This document shows positions 1 through 8,203 of a stretch of 64,000 nucleotides of DNA, piece after piece; positions within the stretch are counted from its first letter, which is position 1, and each line of letters opens with the position of its first letter. The position numbers and the translations under genes were made by a program. The notes below the pieces were generated by a model. That model was not told the origin of the DNA and searched no databases. It saw only the letters and a program-made list of their open reading frames with translations. Source of the DNA: Salegentibacter flavus (GTDB taxonomy: Bacteria; Bacteroidota; Bacteroidia; Flavobacteriales; Flavobacteriaceae); assembly GCF_900115145.1 (NCBI RefSeq), contig NZ_FOVL01000015.1, positions 40,654 to 104,653 of the forward strand, given 5' to 3'.

Positions 1-72
1 GATAATATCTTAATTTCATCAAGAGAACTTGATAAAGTTATTCGAAAAATTGCTAATAAAACAGAAAAATAA
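1..72 (+). CDS. C-terminal end of a sensor (PAS/histidine kinase-like) protein, partial
   Basis: The window opens inside a reading frame that ends with TAA at 70-72. The visible 23 residues include ELDKVIRKI and a lysine-rich end, a pattern I associate with the C-termini of PAS-containing sensor proteins in Bacteroidota. A receiver protein starts 38 bp downstream on the same strand, which supports a two-component pairing. Most of the gene lies outside the window, so the family is an inference from a short tail and the gene position. Confidence 0.45.
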   Translation, partial: DNILISSRELDKVIRKIANKTEK

Positions 73-110
73 TTATCACTAAGCCCCCCCAGGCTACCAA
101 TCTACCCCCT

Positions 111-515
111 ATGAATTTAAAAATACTAATTATTGATGATGATGAGGTAGTTGTCTTTATTCAGAAAAAATTATTGGCGAAAAACGAGATCTCCAATAAT
201 CCCATGGTTTTTAAGAGTGTCAGCCCTGCACTGGATTTTATTGCCTCTGAAGATGGTAATAAGGAATTTCTGATCCTGCTCGATATAAATATGCCCGGGA
301 TGAACGGCTGGGATTTTTTGGAAGAATTAAGTAAAAAACCGGATAAGGACAGGTTTCACGTAATTATGGTAACATCTTCGGTAGAACAGAGAGACAAAGA
401 AAAAGCCAGTAAATATTCTATGGTACGGGAGTTTTTGGAAAAACCAATAACCAACGAGTGCTGCAAAAAGATGAAGGATATTCCTGAAATAAGTCATTTT
501 TTCGTAAAGGTTTAA
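111..515 (+). CDS. Single-domain response regulator (CheY-like receiver)
   Basis: This 134-residue protein is a stand-alone receiver with no output domain. Acidic residues D9-D11, the phospho-acceptor D58 in LLDINMPGMNGW, T88 and K111 in the FLEKPI segment are all in place. It follows the partial sensor gene by 38 bp and is probably its partner in a phosphorelay. The 3' end overlaps the convergent hydrolase gene by 4 bp. The leader is unusually C-rich, with a C-run and two CTACC words just before the start codon. The output is unknown; lone receivers of this kind usually act through protein contacts or relay phosphate. Confidence 0.9.
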   Translation: MNLKILIIDDDEVVVFIQKKLLAKNEISNNPMVFKSVSPALDFIASEDGNKEFLILLDINMPGMNGWDFLEELSKKPDKDRFHVIMVTSSVEQRDKEKASKYSMVREFLEKPITNECCKKMKDIPEISHFFVKV

Positions 516-1588
516 ACTTCCTTTTTCCGGGGATTAGCATCCTCAATTTTTTCCTGGGCCCATTCCTTTTCTTCTTTTCCTGCATCAGGCTCGTCCTGGA
601 GGATCTCTGCCCTGGGTTCATAATTAAGTTTTATATACATCGGGAAATGGTCTGAACCAATATTCCGCTCCCGTGCGATATCCACAAGAGTAAAGTCATT
701 GGTATGAAAAACGTGATCCAGGGGCCAGCGTAGCAACCAGTAATCGGCGTGGAAAGTATTGAAGAAACCACGGCCAATCCGGGGATCAAGTAAACCGCTC
801 ATTTTCTGAAATAACCTGGTAGTACGGGACCAGGCCACATCATTTAAATCTCCAATTACCAGAACACCTTCTTCACTGGTCTTTATATCTCTTCCCAGCA
901 TAAGTAATTCCGCATCCCGGTTGGTGGAGGTTTTACTTTCTGAGGGACTGGGTGGTTTTGGATGGAGGCAATGCAGATGAATTCGTGATTTTTCATCTAA
1001 TCTGAAGTACGTATGAATAGAAGGAATATCGTCCTGTACAAGGTACTTGACTTCAGTTTCTTCAAGTTTTATTTTTGAATAAAGATGCATTCCGTAGCGA
1101 TTATCCTGGGGAACCTTTTTTGTATACTTATAATCTACCTCAAGTTCTTCCAGGGCTTTTTCCCATTTCTTGTCAGATTCTAAGGTTAAGAAAATATCCG
1201 GGTCACGATCCCTTACGAGGTCGATGAATTTCTGATATGACCTGTTTTTCGTAAGAATATTACTCACCAATACCGAAACCAAACAGTCTGTATCGCTTCC
1301 TTTGTATTGCATGACCTGTTTTTTAGCGAGATAGGTGTAAGGATAGATATGTTTGAATTGGTAGCCCAGACTCAGGATCAGGGCAACAGTTGCGATATAA
1401 TGCCAGGTTTCAGAAAAATCATAATATAAAACTGAAGCCAGAATCATAATCCCAACAAGGAAACAGATTTGAATCCTTGGGAAATCAAAGCCTCTTATCC
1501 ACCATCGGTCAAAACGGGTTGCTGAGGCCAGACTGGGGATTAACATCAAAACAGTAAAAAACAAGATAATGATTTCAGTGATCTTCAT
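512..1588 (-). CDS. Membrane-anchored endonuclease/exonuclease/phosphatase (EEP) family protein
   Basis: The protein has 358 residues. Three hydrophobic segments (about 1-20, 40-57 and 62-78) precede an EEP-fold domain. Visible catalytic motifs are SN at 109-110, E137 in LTLES, HLHCLHP at 204-210, GDLN at 246-249, DH at 291-292 and GSDHFP at 311-316. The catalytic domain probably lies outside the inner membrane. The EEP fold covers nucleases, phospholipases and phosphatases, so the substrate cannot be named. A second EEP protein of similar architecture is encoded at 49580-50608. Confidence 0.85.
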   Translation of the reverse strand: MKITEIIILFFTVLMLIPSLASATRFDRWWIRGFDFPRIQICFLVGIMILASVLYYDFSETWHYIATVALILSLGYQFKHIYPYTYLAKKQVMQYKGSDTDCLVSVLVSNILTKNRSYQKFIDLVRDRDPDIFLTLESDKKWEKALEELEVDYKYTKKVPQDNRYGMHLYSKIKLEETEVKYLVQDDIPSIHTYFRLDEKSRIHLHCLHPKPPSPSESKTSTNRDAELLMLGRDIKTSEEGVLVIGDLNDVAWSRTTRLFQKMSGLLDPRIGRGFFNTFHADYWLLRWPLDHVFHTNDFTLVDIARERNIGSDHFPMYIKLNYEPRAEILQDEPDAGKEEKEWAQEKIEDANPRKKEV

Positions 1589-1877
1589 ATTCTAAAAAGT
1601 ATAGGAATAAGCTAACAGTTTAAGCCTGTTCCATTTATATTAATAACACCCAATGCATTAAGTCCAAAATTATTAGCGTCGGCTTCTTCATAGAAATTAA
1701 ATTTCTATTCAAACCTCCTAACTATAGTCTTAAATTTAAAGTATTTAAGAAAATAATAAAACGAAAACATAAGCTTTACTGAGAATAGTTTAACCATGGT
1801 TGTCTATTAACAAAAGTTTAATTGATGTTAATCATAAGGTCTTTTCGTTTGTGTTTAAAATGCAGTAATTTTAGAAT

Positions 1878-3002
1878 ATGAAGCAGCGAGAAAAAATGCA
1901 GGGACGGGGCTTTATCTTCAAAAAATTTGAAGAAGAGGCTAAAAGTCCGTTTGAAAACCTTTTTGAAATATTCAAGGAACTCATAACCCATACCTCCGGC
2001 GAACTGGATGAAGCCCTGGAATGGCTTAAGCAGTTGGATGAGGAATATAAGCTCACTACAGAGGATTATACTTTAGATGATTTTGTAGAAGACCTTAAAA
2101 AGAAAGGCTATATCAGGGAGGAAGTTGAAAATGGAGGTGGAATGACTATCACCGCCAAGACCGAACGCGCTATAAGAAAACAGGCCCTGGACCAGATCTT
2201 CGGAAAGCTTAAAAAAAGTACTTCCGGAAATCATCGCACTAACCACATTGGGACAGGAGATGAACATACCGGCGATTTCAGAGAGTATCAATACGGGGAT
2301 TCCCTTGATCGGATTTCTATGACGGAGAGTTTGCGCAATGCGCAGATACATCACGGAATTGGCAATTTTAATATGACCGAAGATGACCTGGTAGTAGAGG
2401 AAACTCATTATAAGTCTCAAATGAGCACGGTGCTCATGATTGATATCAGCCATAGTATGATCCTTTATGGGGAAGATCGAATAACCCCGGCCAAGAAGGT
2501 TGCTATGGCTCTTGCCGAGCTCATTACCACAAGGTATCCTAAAGACACCTTGGATATCATTGTTTTTGGAAATGATGCCTGGCAGGTTTCTATTGCTGAT
2601 CTGCCGTATTTAAAAGTGGGGCCTTACCATACCAATACCGTAGCTGGATTGCAGTTGGCTATGGATTTGCTGCGAAGAAAACGCAATACTAACAAACAGA
2701 TATTTATGATCACCGATGGTAAACCGAGTTGTATTCGGCAAAAGGATGGCACCTATTATAAAAATCCTATGGGGCTCGATCCTTTTATTATAGATAAATG
2801 TTACAATATGGCTCAACAGGCAAGGAAACTAAAGATCCCTATTACCACATTTATGATCGCCCAGGATCCCTATCTGATGCAGTTCGTGAGGGAGTTCACT
2901 TATGCCAACCAGGGAAAAGCTTTTTACACCGGCATAAAAGGATTGGGGGAAATGATCTTTGAAGATTATGAGACTAACCGGAAAAAAAGAATAAGAGGCT
3001 GA
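1878..3002 (+). CDS. VWA-domain protein, partner of a MoxR/chelatase-type AAA+ ATPase
   Basis: The 374-residue protein has a helical, charged N-terminal half and a C-terminal von Willebrand A domain. The MIDAS motif DISHS is at residues 189-193, and a second metal-ligand region is MITDGKPS. It is followed after 17 bp by an AAA+ ATPase, the arrangement of the BchD/BchI and MoxR-VWA pairs, in which the ATPase remodels a target and the VWA protein acts as adaptor. No signal peptide is seen, so it should be cytoplasmic. A TAnnTTTA box at 1866-1873 lies so close to the ATG that the mRNA could be nearly leaderless. Confidence 0.85.
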   Translation: MKQREKMQGRGFIFKKFEEEAKSPFENLFEIFKELITHTSGELDEALEWLKQLDEEYKLTTEDYTLDDFVEDLKKKGYIREEVENGGGMTITAKTERAIRKQALDQIFGKLKKSTSGNHRTNHIGTGDEHTGDFREYQYGDSLDRISMTESLRNAQIHHGIGNFNMTEDDLVVEETHYKSQMSTVLMIDISHSMILYGEDRITPAKKVAMALAELITTRYPKDTLDIIVFGNDAWQVSIADLPYLKVGPYHTNTVAGLQLAMDLLRRKRNTNKQIFMITDGKPSCIRQKDGTYYKNPMGLDPFIIDKCYNMAQQARKLKIPITTFMIAQDPYLMQFVREFTYANQGKAFYTGIKGLGEMIFEDYETNRKKRIRG

Positions 3003-3019
3003 AATTATTAAAAATCACT

Positions 3020-4483
3020 ATGGAGAAAGACAAAATTAAAACAATTGGCGAACTTAAGAAGGCTGGATACAAGAGCAAGAGTATAAAAGAAGAGCTCAGG
3101 CAGAATCTTAGAGAGAAATTAAAAAAGGGAGAACCGGCTTTTGAAGGCATTTACGGTTATGATTACACGGTGATCCCAGAGCTGGAACGCGCTATTCTTT
3201 CTAAGCATAATATCAATCTTTTGGGTTTACGCGGGCAGGCAAAGACCCGACTCGCCAGGTTGATGGTGAATTTACTGGATGAGTGGATGCCAATAGTAGC
3301 TGGTTCAGAAATAAATGATGATCCTTTAAATCCAATTTCAAGATATGCCATAGAACTTATCAGTGGAAAGGGAGATGAGACTCCTGTTTCCTGGGTGCAC
3401 AGGGAGGAGCGATTCTTTGAAAAGCTAGCAACTCCGGATGTGACCGTAGCTGATTTGATAGGCGATGTAGACCCCATAAAGGCTGCTAATCTGAAACTGA
3501 GTTATGCCGATGACCGGGTAATACATTTCGGGATGATCCCACGGGCAAATCGCAGTATTTTCGTGATCAACGAACTACCCGATCTGCAGGCCCGAATTCA
3601 GGTTGCTCTATTCAATATTTTACAGGAAGGCGATATCCAGATTCGCGGCTTCAAACTGAGATTGCCGCTGGATATGCAGTTCGTTTTTACCGCCAATCCT
3701 GAAGATTATACCAATCGTGGAAGTATAGTAACTCCACTAAAAGACAGGATAGGTTCGCAGATACTTACCCATTATCCCGAGTCTATTGAAGTGGCAAAAA
3801 CCATAACCAGACAGGAGGCGAAACTGGATGAGGAACAGGAAAAGATGGTGCATGTGCCCGAACTCGCCAAAGATCTATTGGAACAGATTAGTTTTGAAGC
3901 CAGAGAGAGCGATTTCATAGACGGAAAAAGTGGGATTAGCGCCAGGATGAGTATCACTGGTTATGAAAATCTGCTGAGTACAGCAGAGCGGCGCAGCCTG
4001 AAGATAGGAGAAGATAAAACCACTCTGCGCTTCAGCGATTTCATGGGAGTAATTCCCAGCATTACCGGCAAAGTGGAACTGGTCTATGAAGGCGAACAGG
4101 AAGGAGCTGCGGCTGTCGCTTTACAGCTGATAGGGGAGGCAGTAAAAAGTTTGTTCCCCGATTATTTTCCGAAAATCGAGAAGCTTCAGAAACCTGATGA
4201 AATTAGTCCGTATGATGATTTAGTGGAATGGTTCTTCGATCAGAGTGGTTTCGAACTTCCTGACGAGATACCGGAAAAAGAGTATAGAGAAAAATTAGAT
4301 TCGGTACCGGCTCTGGAATTATTGATTAAAAAACATCAGCCTGAGATCGGGGAAGAAGATAAATATTTTCTGAAGGAATTCTTATTATGGGGGTTGGTAG
4401 AATATAAAAAGTTGAGCAAACACCGCTTTAGCAAGGGTATTCAATTTAGAGATATCTATGGTTCCTATATAAACGGATTTTAA
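3020..4483 (+). CDS. AAA+ ATPase, magnesium-chelatase ChlI/MoxR-like
   Basis: This is a 487-residue AAA+ protein. Walker A is GLRGQAKT at residues 69-76. The Walker B region reads SIFVINELPDL, with N in place of the usual D before the glutamate. Sensor 1 is the FTANPEDY segment followed by an NRG turn. The chelatase-like layout and the adjacent VWA gene point to a two-protein motor/adaptor complex. The target is unknown; no cobalt, magnesium or tetrapyrrole genes are nearby, so a true chelatase role is unlikely. The N-terminal 40 residues are lysine-rich. The 345 bp downstream hold the thr leader region. Confidence 0.85.
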   Translation: MEKDKIKTIGELKKAGYKSKSIKEELRQNLREKLKKGEPAFEGIYGYDYTVIPELERAILSKHNINLLGLRGQAKTRLARLMVNLLDEWMPIVAGSEINDDPLNPISRYAIELISGKGDETPVSWVHREERFFEKLATPDVTVADLIGDVDPIKAANLKLSYADDRVIHFGMIPRANRSIFVINELPDLQARIQVALFNILQEGDIQIRGFKLRLPLDMQFVFTANPEDYTNRGSIVTPLKDRIGSQILTHYPESIEVAKTITRQEAKLDEEQEKMVHVPELAKDLLEQISFEARESDFIDGKSGISARMSITGYENLLSTAERRSLKIGEDKTTLRFSDFMGVIPSITGKVELVYEGEQEGAAAVALQLIGEAVKSLFPDYFPKIEKLQKPDEISPYDDLVEWFFDQSGFELPDEIPEKEYREKLDSVPALELLIKKHQPEIGEEDKYFLKEFLLWGLVEYKKLSKHRFSKGIQFRDIYGSYINGF

Positions 4484-4628
4484 TCGGATAAAATACAGGG
4501 AGTTGAATTCAGGTTTTTACAATTAGCCCCCTTTTAATTTATCAATAATTCAGAATATTTTCTTAATTATGAATTATCTGTATTTCTGGCTCTAAAGCTT
4601 AAGTTTCATTTTTCTTTCAGGTAAAAAC

Positions 4629-4642
4629 CTGTACATTTATCA
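4629..4642 (+). promoter_or_regulatory. Candidate -7 promoter box for the thr operon
   Basis: TACATTTA at 4632-4639 resembles the Bacteroidota -7 consensus TAnnTTTG and would give a transcript starting near 4645, 15 nt before the leader ORF. The word CTGTACATTT recurs at 4783-4792 just before thrA, so a second start there is possible. No good -33 TTTG is visible for the first box, so the call is weak. Confidence 0.35.
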
Positions 4643-4659
4643 CCGTATTGAAGAAAAAG

Positions 4660-4764
4660 ATGCCAAAAATCAATCTTTATAAAAACCGCTTTTCCTTTAT
4701 CCCAGTGGGGGCTGTTATTATTATGATTACTGGTATTACCCCGTTTGGGGTATTCTGTATATAA
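4660..4764 (+). CDS. thrL: Putative thr operon leader peptide (34 aa)
   Basis: An ATG at 4660 opens a 34-codon frame that stops at 4762-4764, 64 nt before thrA. Codons 19-27 read VIIMITGIT, so seven of nine encode Ile, Met or Thr. These are the amino acids derived from the aspartate kinase/homoserine dehydrogenase branch encoded directly downstream. This is the logic of leader-peptide attenuation. A 6-bp GC-rich hairpin (4737-4742 with 4747-4752) follows the control codons. An upstream GGGGG at 4707-4711 could pair with the same C-run instead. The downstream hairpin lacks a clear U-tract, so termination versus translational control is undecided. Confidence 0.55.
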   Translation: MPKINLYKNRFSFIPVGAVIIMITGITPFGVFCI

Positions 4765-4828
4765 TTTCCGCCACACGTACATCTGTACATTTTCTAAACA
4801 ACTTATCTCTAAATTTAAAATTTCAATG

Positions 4829-7276
4829 ATGAATGTCCTGAAATTCGGGGGATCCTCCCTGGCATCACCGGAACGTATAAAACTGGTCGCCGAAACTGTA
4901 GAAAAGCATCTTAAAAATGATTCAACCCTGGCTGTTTTTTCAGCCTTTGGAGGCGTAACCAACGATTTGCTCGAGATGGCAGAACTGGCTGCTAAAGAAG
5001 ATCCTGCCTATAAAACAATCCTCGAAAAAAATGAAAAACGGCATCTTGATGCGGTAAGAGAACTTATTCCTGTAAATGACCAAAGTGCTGTTTTAAGCAA
5101 AGTAAAGACCGAATTTAATCGGCTTGAAACTTTGTATGAGGGCGTATATTTACTCAATGAGCTCTCCAATAAGACCAAACACGTGGTTTCCGGTTTCGGG
5201 GAAATTCTATCCTCGCTCATTATTAATGCATACTTTAAAAGTAAAGGAATTAATACCAATTTTGTGGATTCCCGGGAATTGGTGGTTTGCCGTAATAATA
5301 ATGAAAAAGTGCAGGTAAATTATGCTAAAACCAACAGAAATATTCAGAACTATTTCTCCGGAAAAACTAAAGGTTTATTCGTTGCTCCGGGATTTGTAGC
5401 GAAAAACGATGATGGCGTGCCCAGTACCCTTGGGCGTGGCGGCTCAGATTTTACTGCAGCCATTTTTTCCGCAGCACTGAAAATCAAAAAGGTGATTATC
5501 TACACCGATGTGAACGGAATGTATACAGCTAATCCTATGATCGTGCCCCAGGCCTATTCCCTGGATAAGATATCTTATGAAGAGGCGATGGAACTTTCCC
5601 ATTTTGGAGCCAAAGTGTTGTATCCGCCCACGCTTCAGCCTTTGCTTGAACAGCAGATAGAAATTCATATAAAAAATACCTTTAAACCTAAGGAGCCTGG
5701 CACCATAGTGTCTAAATCCACCAAAGAAAACTTCCGATGGGTTACGGGGATCACTCATATAGATTCCATAAAGCTTCTTAATATAGAGGGCAGCGGAATG
5801 GTTGGTATTCCGGGATTTTCAAAGCGCTTTTTCGAGGTGCTTTTTCAGGAGAATATAAATGTGGTGTTGATCACCCAGGCTTCTTCAGAACACAGTATTT
5901 GTGTAGCCGTTAAGGATGATGAAGCCAAAGCCGCCAGGGAAGCGCTGAACGAGGCTTTTGAGGTAGAAATTCAGAATAATAAGATAAAACCGGTCACTGT
6001 TGAAGAAAATGTGGCGATTGTTGCCCTTGTGGGTGACCGGATGAAAAGTCATCACGGGCTGAGCGGTAAAATGTTCAGTGCCCTTGGAAATAATAATATC
6101 AACATCAGGGCGATAGCCCAGGGTTCCTCCGAGAGAAATATTTCGGCGGTGATCGCGAAAAAGGACGTAAAGAAAGCGCTGAATACATTACATGAACAGT
6201 TTTTTGAAGTGCCTTCGAAAGAACTCAACCTGTTTATTACGGGAGTAGGGAATGTTGGCAGTAAGTTGTTGGCTCAGCTTAAAAAGCAAGAGAATTATCT
6301 TTTAGAAAAACTGAGGCTTAAAGTGCGGGTTTTAGGACTTTCCAACTCCAAAAAAATGATTTTCAATGAGGAAGGAATAGACCTGCAAAACTGGGAAGAC
6401 GCATTAGAAAATGGACAGTCGGCAGATAAAAAGGACTTTTTTGAAAAGGTTCAAAAATTGAATTTACGCAATAGTGTTTTTGTAGATAATACCGCGAGTG
6501 CCGAAATCTCTTCCTGGTACAGGCATTACCTGGCTAATTCCATCTCGGTGGTGACCTGTAATAAGATTGCCTGTGCCGATGATTATGTAAATTATCAGGA
6601 ACTTCAGAATCTTTCCAGAGAATATGGAGCTTCCTTCCTTTATGAAACCAATGTAGGGGCAGGGCTTCCTATTATAGATACCCTGAAAAACCTTGTGGCT
6701 TCAGGAGACCAGGTAAAAAAGATACAGGCAGTGCTTTCAGGAAGCTTGAATTTTGTCTTCAATAATTACGATGCCAGCTCACCTTTCTACAAAACGGTGG
6801 AAATGGCGATGAAAGAAGGCTACACCGAGCCCGACCCTAAAATTGATCTAAGCGGGGTAGATGTGGCTCGTAAGATCCTTATTCTTGCCCGAGAGACTGG
6901 CTTGAAACTGGAACTGGAAGATATTGAAAAGAAGAATTTCCTGTCTGAAGAGGCCTTGAATTCTGAAAATAATGAAGAGTTTTTTAAGCTGCTGGAAAGA
7001 GATGAAGAGAAGTTTAAGGAGATTTATAACAATGCTGAAAAGAATGATGCGCAGCTAAAATATGTAGCCCAGCTTGAAAATGGAAAAGCCCAGGTTGGTT
7101 TACAGGAAGTGGGGCCAGATCATCCATTTTATAATTTAAGTGGAAGTGATAATATCGTTTTATTTTTTACCGAACGATATCCCGATCAACCCCTTATCGT
7201 TAAGGGCGCCGGTGCCGGTGCCGATGTTACAGCCTCCGGAATATTCGCTGATGTGATTAGAATAGGAAAAAAATAA
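4829..7276 (+). CDS. thrA: Bifunctional aspartate kinase / homoserine dehydrogenase I
   Basis: The protein catalyses the first and third steps from aspartate to threonine, methionine and (through lysine-family intermediates) lysine. It has about 815 residues, close to the usual ThrA length. The kinase domain starts with KFGGSS at residue 5 and contains the GRGGSDF motif. Two ACT-type regulatory segments follow (about 315-460). The dehydrogenase begins with GVGNVG near residue 472. ATG codons at 4826 and 4829 are both possible; an upstream TTG at 4745 overlaps the leader and is rejected. Feedback inhibition through the ACT region is expected from the family. The gene is first in thrABC. Confidence 0.95.
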   Translation: MNVLKFGGSSLASPERIKLVAETVEKHLKNDSTLAVFSAFGGVTNDLLEMAELAAKEDPAYKTILEKNEKRHLDAVRELIPVNDQSAVLSKVKTEFNRLETLYEGVYLLNELSNKTKHVVSGFGEILSSLIINAYFKSKGINTNFVDSRELVVCRNNNEKVQVNYAKTNRNIQNYFSGKTKGLFVAPGFVAKNDDGVPSTLGRGGSDFTAAIFSAALKIKKVIIYTDVNGMYTANPMIVPQAYSLDKISYEEAMELSHFGAKVLYPPTLQPLLEQQIEIHIKNTFKPKEPGTIVSKSTKENFRWVTGITHIDSIKLLNIEGSGMVGIPGFSKRFFEVLFQENINVVLITQASSEHSICVAVKDDEAKAAREALNEAFEVEIQNNKIKPVTVEENVAIVALVGDRMKSHHGLSGKMFSALGNNNINIRAIAQGSSERNISAVIAKKDVKKALNTLHEQFFEVPSKELNLFITGVGNVGSKLLAQLKKQENYLLEKLRLKVRVLGLSNSKKMIFNEEGIDLQNWEDALENGQSADKKDFFEKVQKLNLRNSVFVDNTASAEISSWYRHYLANSISVVTCNKIACADDYVNYQELQNLSREYGASFLYETNVGAGLPIIDTLKNLVASGDQVKKIQAVLSGSLNFVFNNYDASSPFYKTVEMAMKEGYTEPDPKIDLSGVDVARKILILARETGLKLELEDIEKKNFLSEEALNSENNEEFFKLLERDEEKFKEIYNNAEKNDAQLKYVAQLENGKAQVGLQEVGPDHPFYNLSGSDNIVLFFTERYPDQPLIVKGAGAGADVTASGIFADVIRIGKK

Positions 7277-7279
7277 GCG

Positions 7280-8203
7280 ATGGAAGAACTTAGAATTTTC
7301 GCTCCTGCAACTGTAGCCAATCTTTCCTGTGGTTTCGATGTCCTGGGATGCTGCCTGGAAAATGTGGGGGATGAGATGCTTATCAGAAAAAATGATCTTA
7401 GGGAGATAAGAATCACAAAAATTACCGGACAAGAATTACCTCTGGAATCCGACAGGAATGTCGCCGGGGTTGCAGTACAGGCCTTGTTGAAAGAAGCTAG
7501 AAGCACTCAGGGTTTTGATATTGAAATTGATAAAAAGATCAAAGCCGGGAGTGGAATAGGAAGTAGTGCGGCCAGCTCTGCCGGCGCGGTCTATGCCGTA
7601 AATAAACTCCTTGGTGAGCCTTTCAGTAAAAATGAATTAATAAAATTCGCTATGGAAGGTGAGCGGTTGGCCAGTGGAAACGCCCACGCCGATAATGTAG
7701 CGCCCGCGCTGCTTGGAGGTTTTAGCCTGGTGAAAAGTTACGAGCCCCTGGAAGTCTTAAAACTTCCCAGCCCGCCCGAATTACGAATGGTGATCCTCCA
7801 TCCTTTAATAGAGATCAAAACCCGTGATTCCCGGGCGGTGATCAGACAAAATGTTAGTCTGCAGAAGGCGATATTCCAATGGGGAAACCTGGCAGCCTTG
7901 GTAAGCAGTCTTTATACTGAAGATTATGCATTGCTGGGCAGAAGCCTGAAAGATGAAATTATTGAACCCTTTCGGTCTATTCTTATCCCACATTTTGATA
8001 AATTAAAGGCCATTGCTTTGGAAAATGGAGCTTTAGGTTTTGGGATTTCCGGGTCCGGGCCATCGGTTTTTGCAATGTGTAAAGGAGAGGAGAATGCCGA
8101 AAATGTTAGAGGTAAACTTGAAGGCTTTTATGCCGATAAAAATATCGCATTTGAACTTCATCTCTCAAAGATTAATACTCAGGGAATAAAAGAATTATCA
8201 TGA
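7280..8203 (+). CDS. thrB: Homoserine kinase
   Basis: ThrB phosphorylates homoserine for threonine synthesis. The 307-residue protein is a GHMP kinase: an N-terminal substrate segment ATVANLSCGFDVLG, the phosphate-binding loop GSGIGSSAASSAGA, and the C-terminal GISGSGPS motif. It starts 3 bp after thrA and overlaps thrC by the four bases ATGA, so the three genes are almost certainly co-transcribed and translationally coupled. No signal sequence is present; the enzyme is cytosolic. Confidence 0.95.
   Translation: MEELRIFAPATVANLSCGFDVLGCCLENVGDEMLIRKNDLREIRITKITGQELPLESDRNVAGVAVQALLKEARSTQGFDIEIDKKIKAGSGIGSSAASSAGAVYAVNKLLGEPFSKNELIKFAMEGERLASGNAHADNVAPALLGGFSLVKSYEPLEVLKLPSPPELRMVILHPLIEIKTRDSRAVIRQNVSLQKAIFQWGNLAALVSSLYTEDYALLGRSLKDEIIEPFRSILIPHFDKLKAIALENGALGFGISGSGPSVFAMCKGEENAENVRGKLEGFYADKNIAFELHLSKINTQGIKELS

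Noticed and set aside
1823..1834. TGATGTTAATCA dyad upstream of the VWA gene
   Set aside because: It fits TGAYnnnnRTCA, but no -7 box lies 23 nt away on either strand; the nearest TAATTTTA is at 31 nt. Not counted as a module.
4745..4828. Upstream TTG start for thrA
   Set aside because: It would begin inside the leader ORF hairpin and adds 28 residues before the conserved KFGGSS start.
4606..4962. 118-codon minus-strand frame over the thr leader and thrA start
   Set aside because: It is a shadow of the leader and thrA; no family similarity and no promoter of its own.
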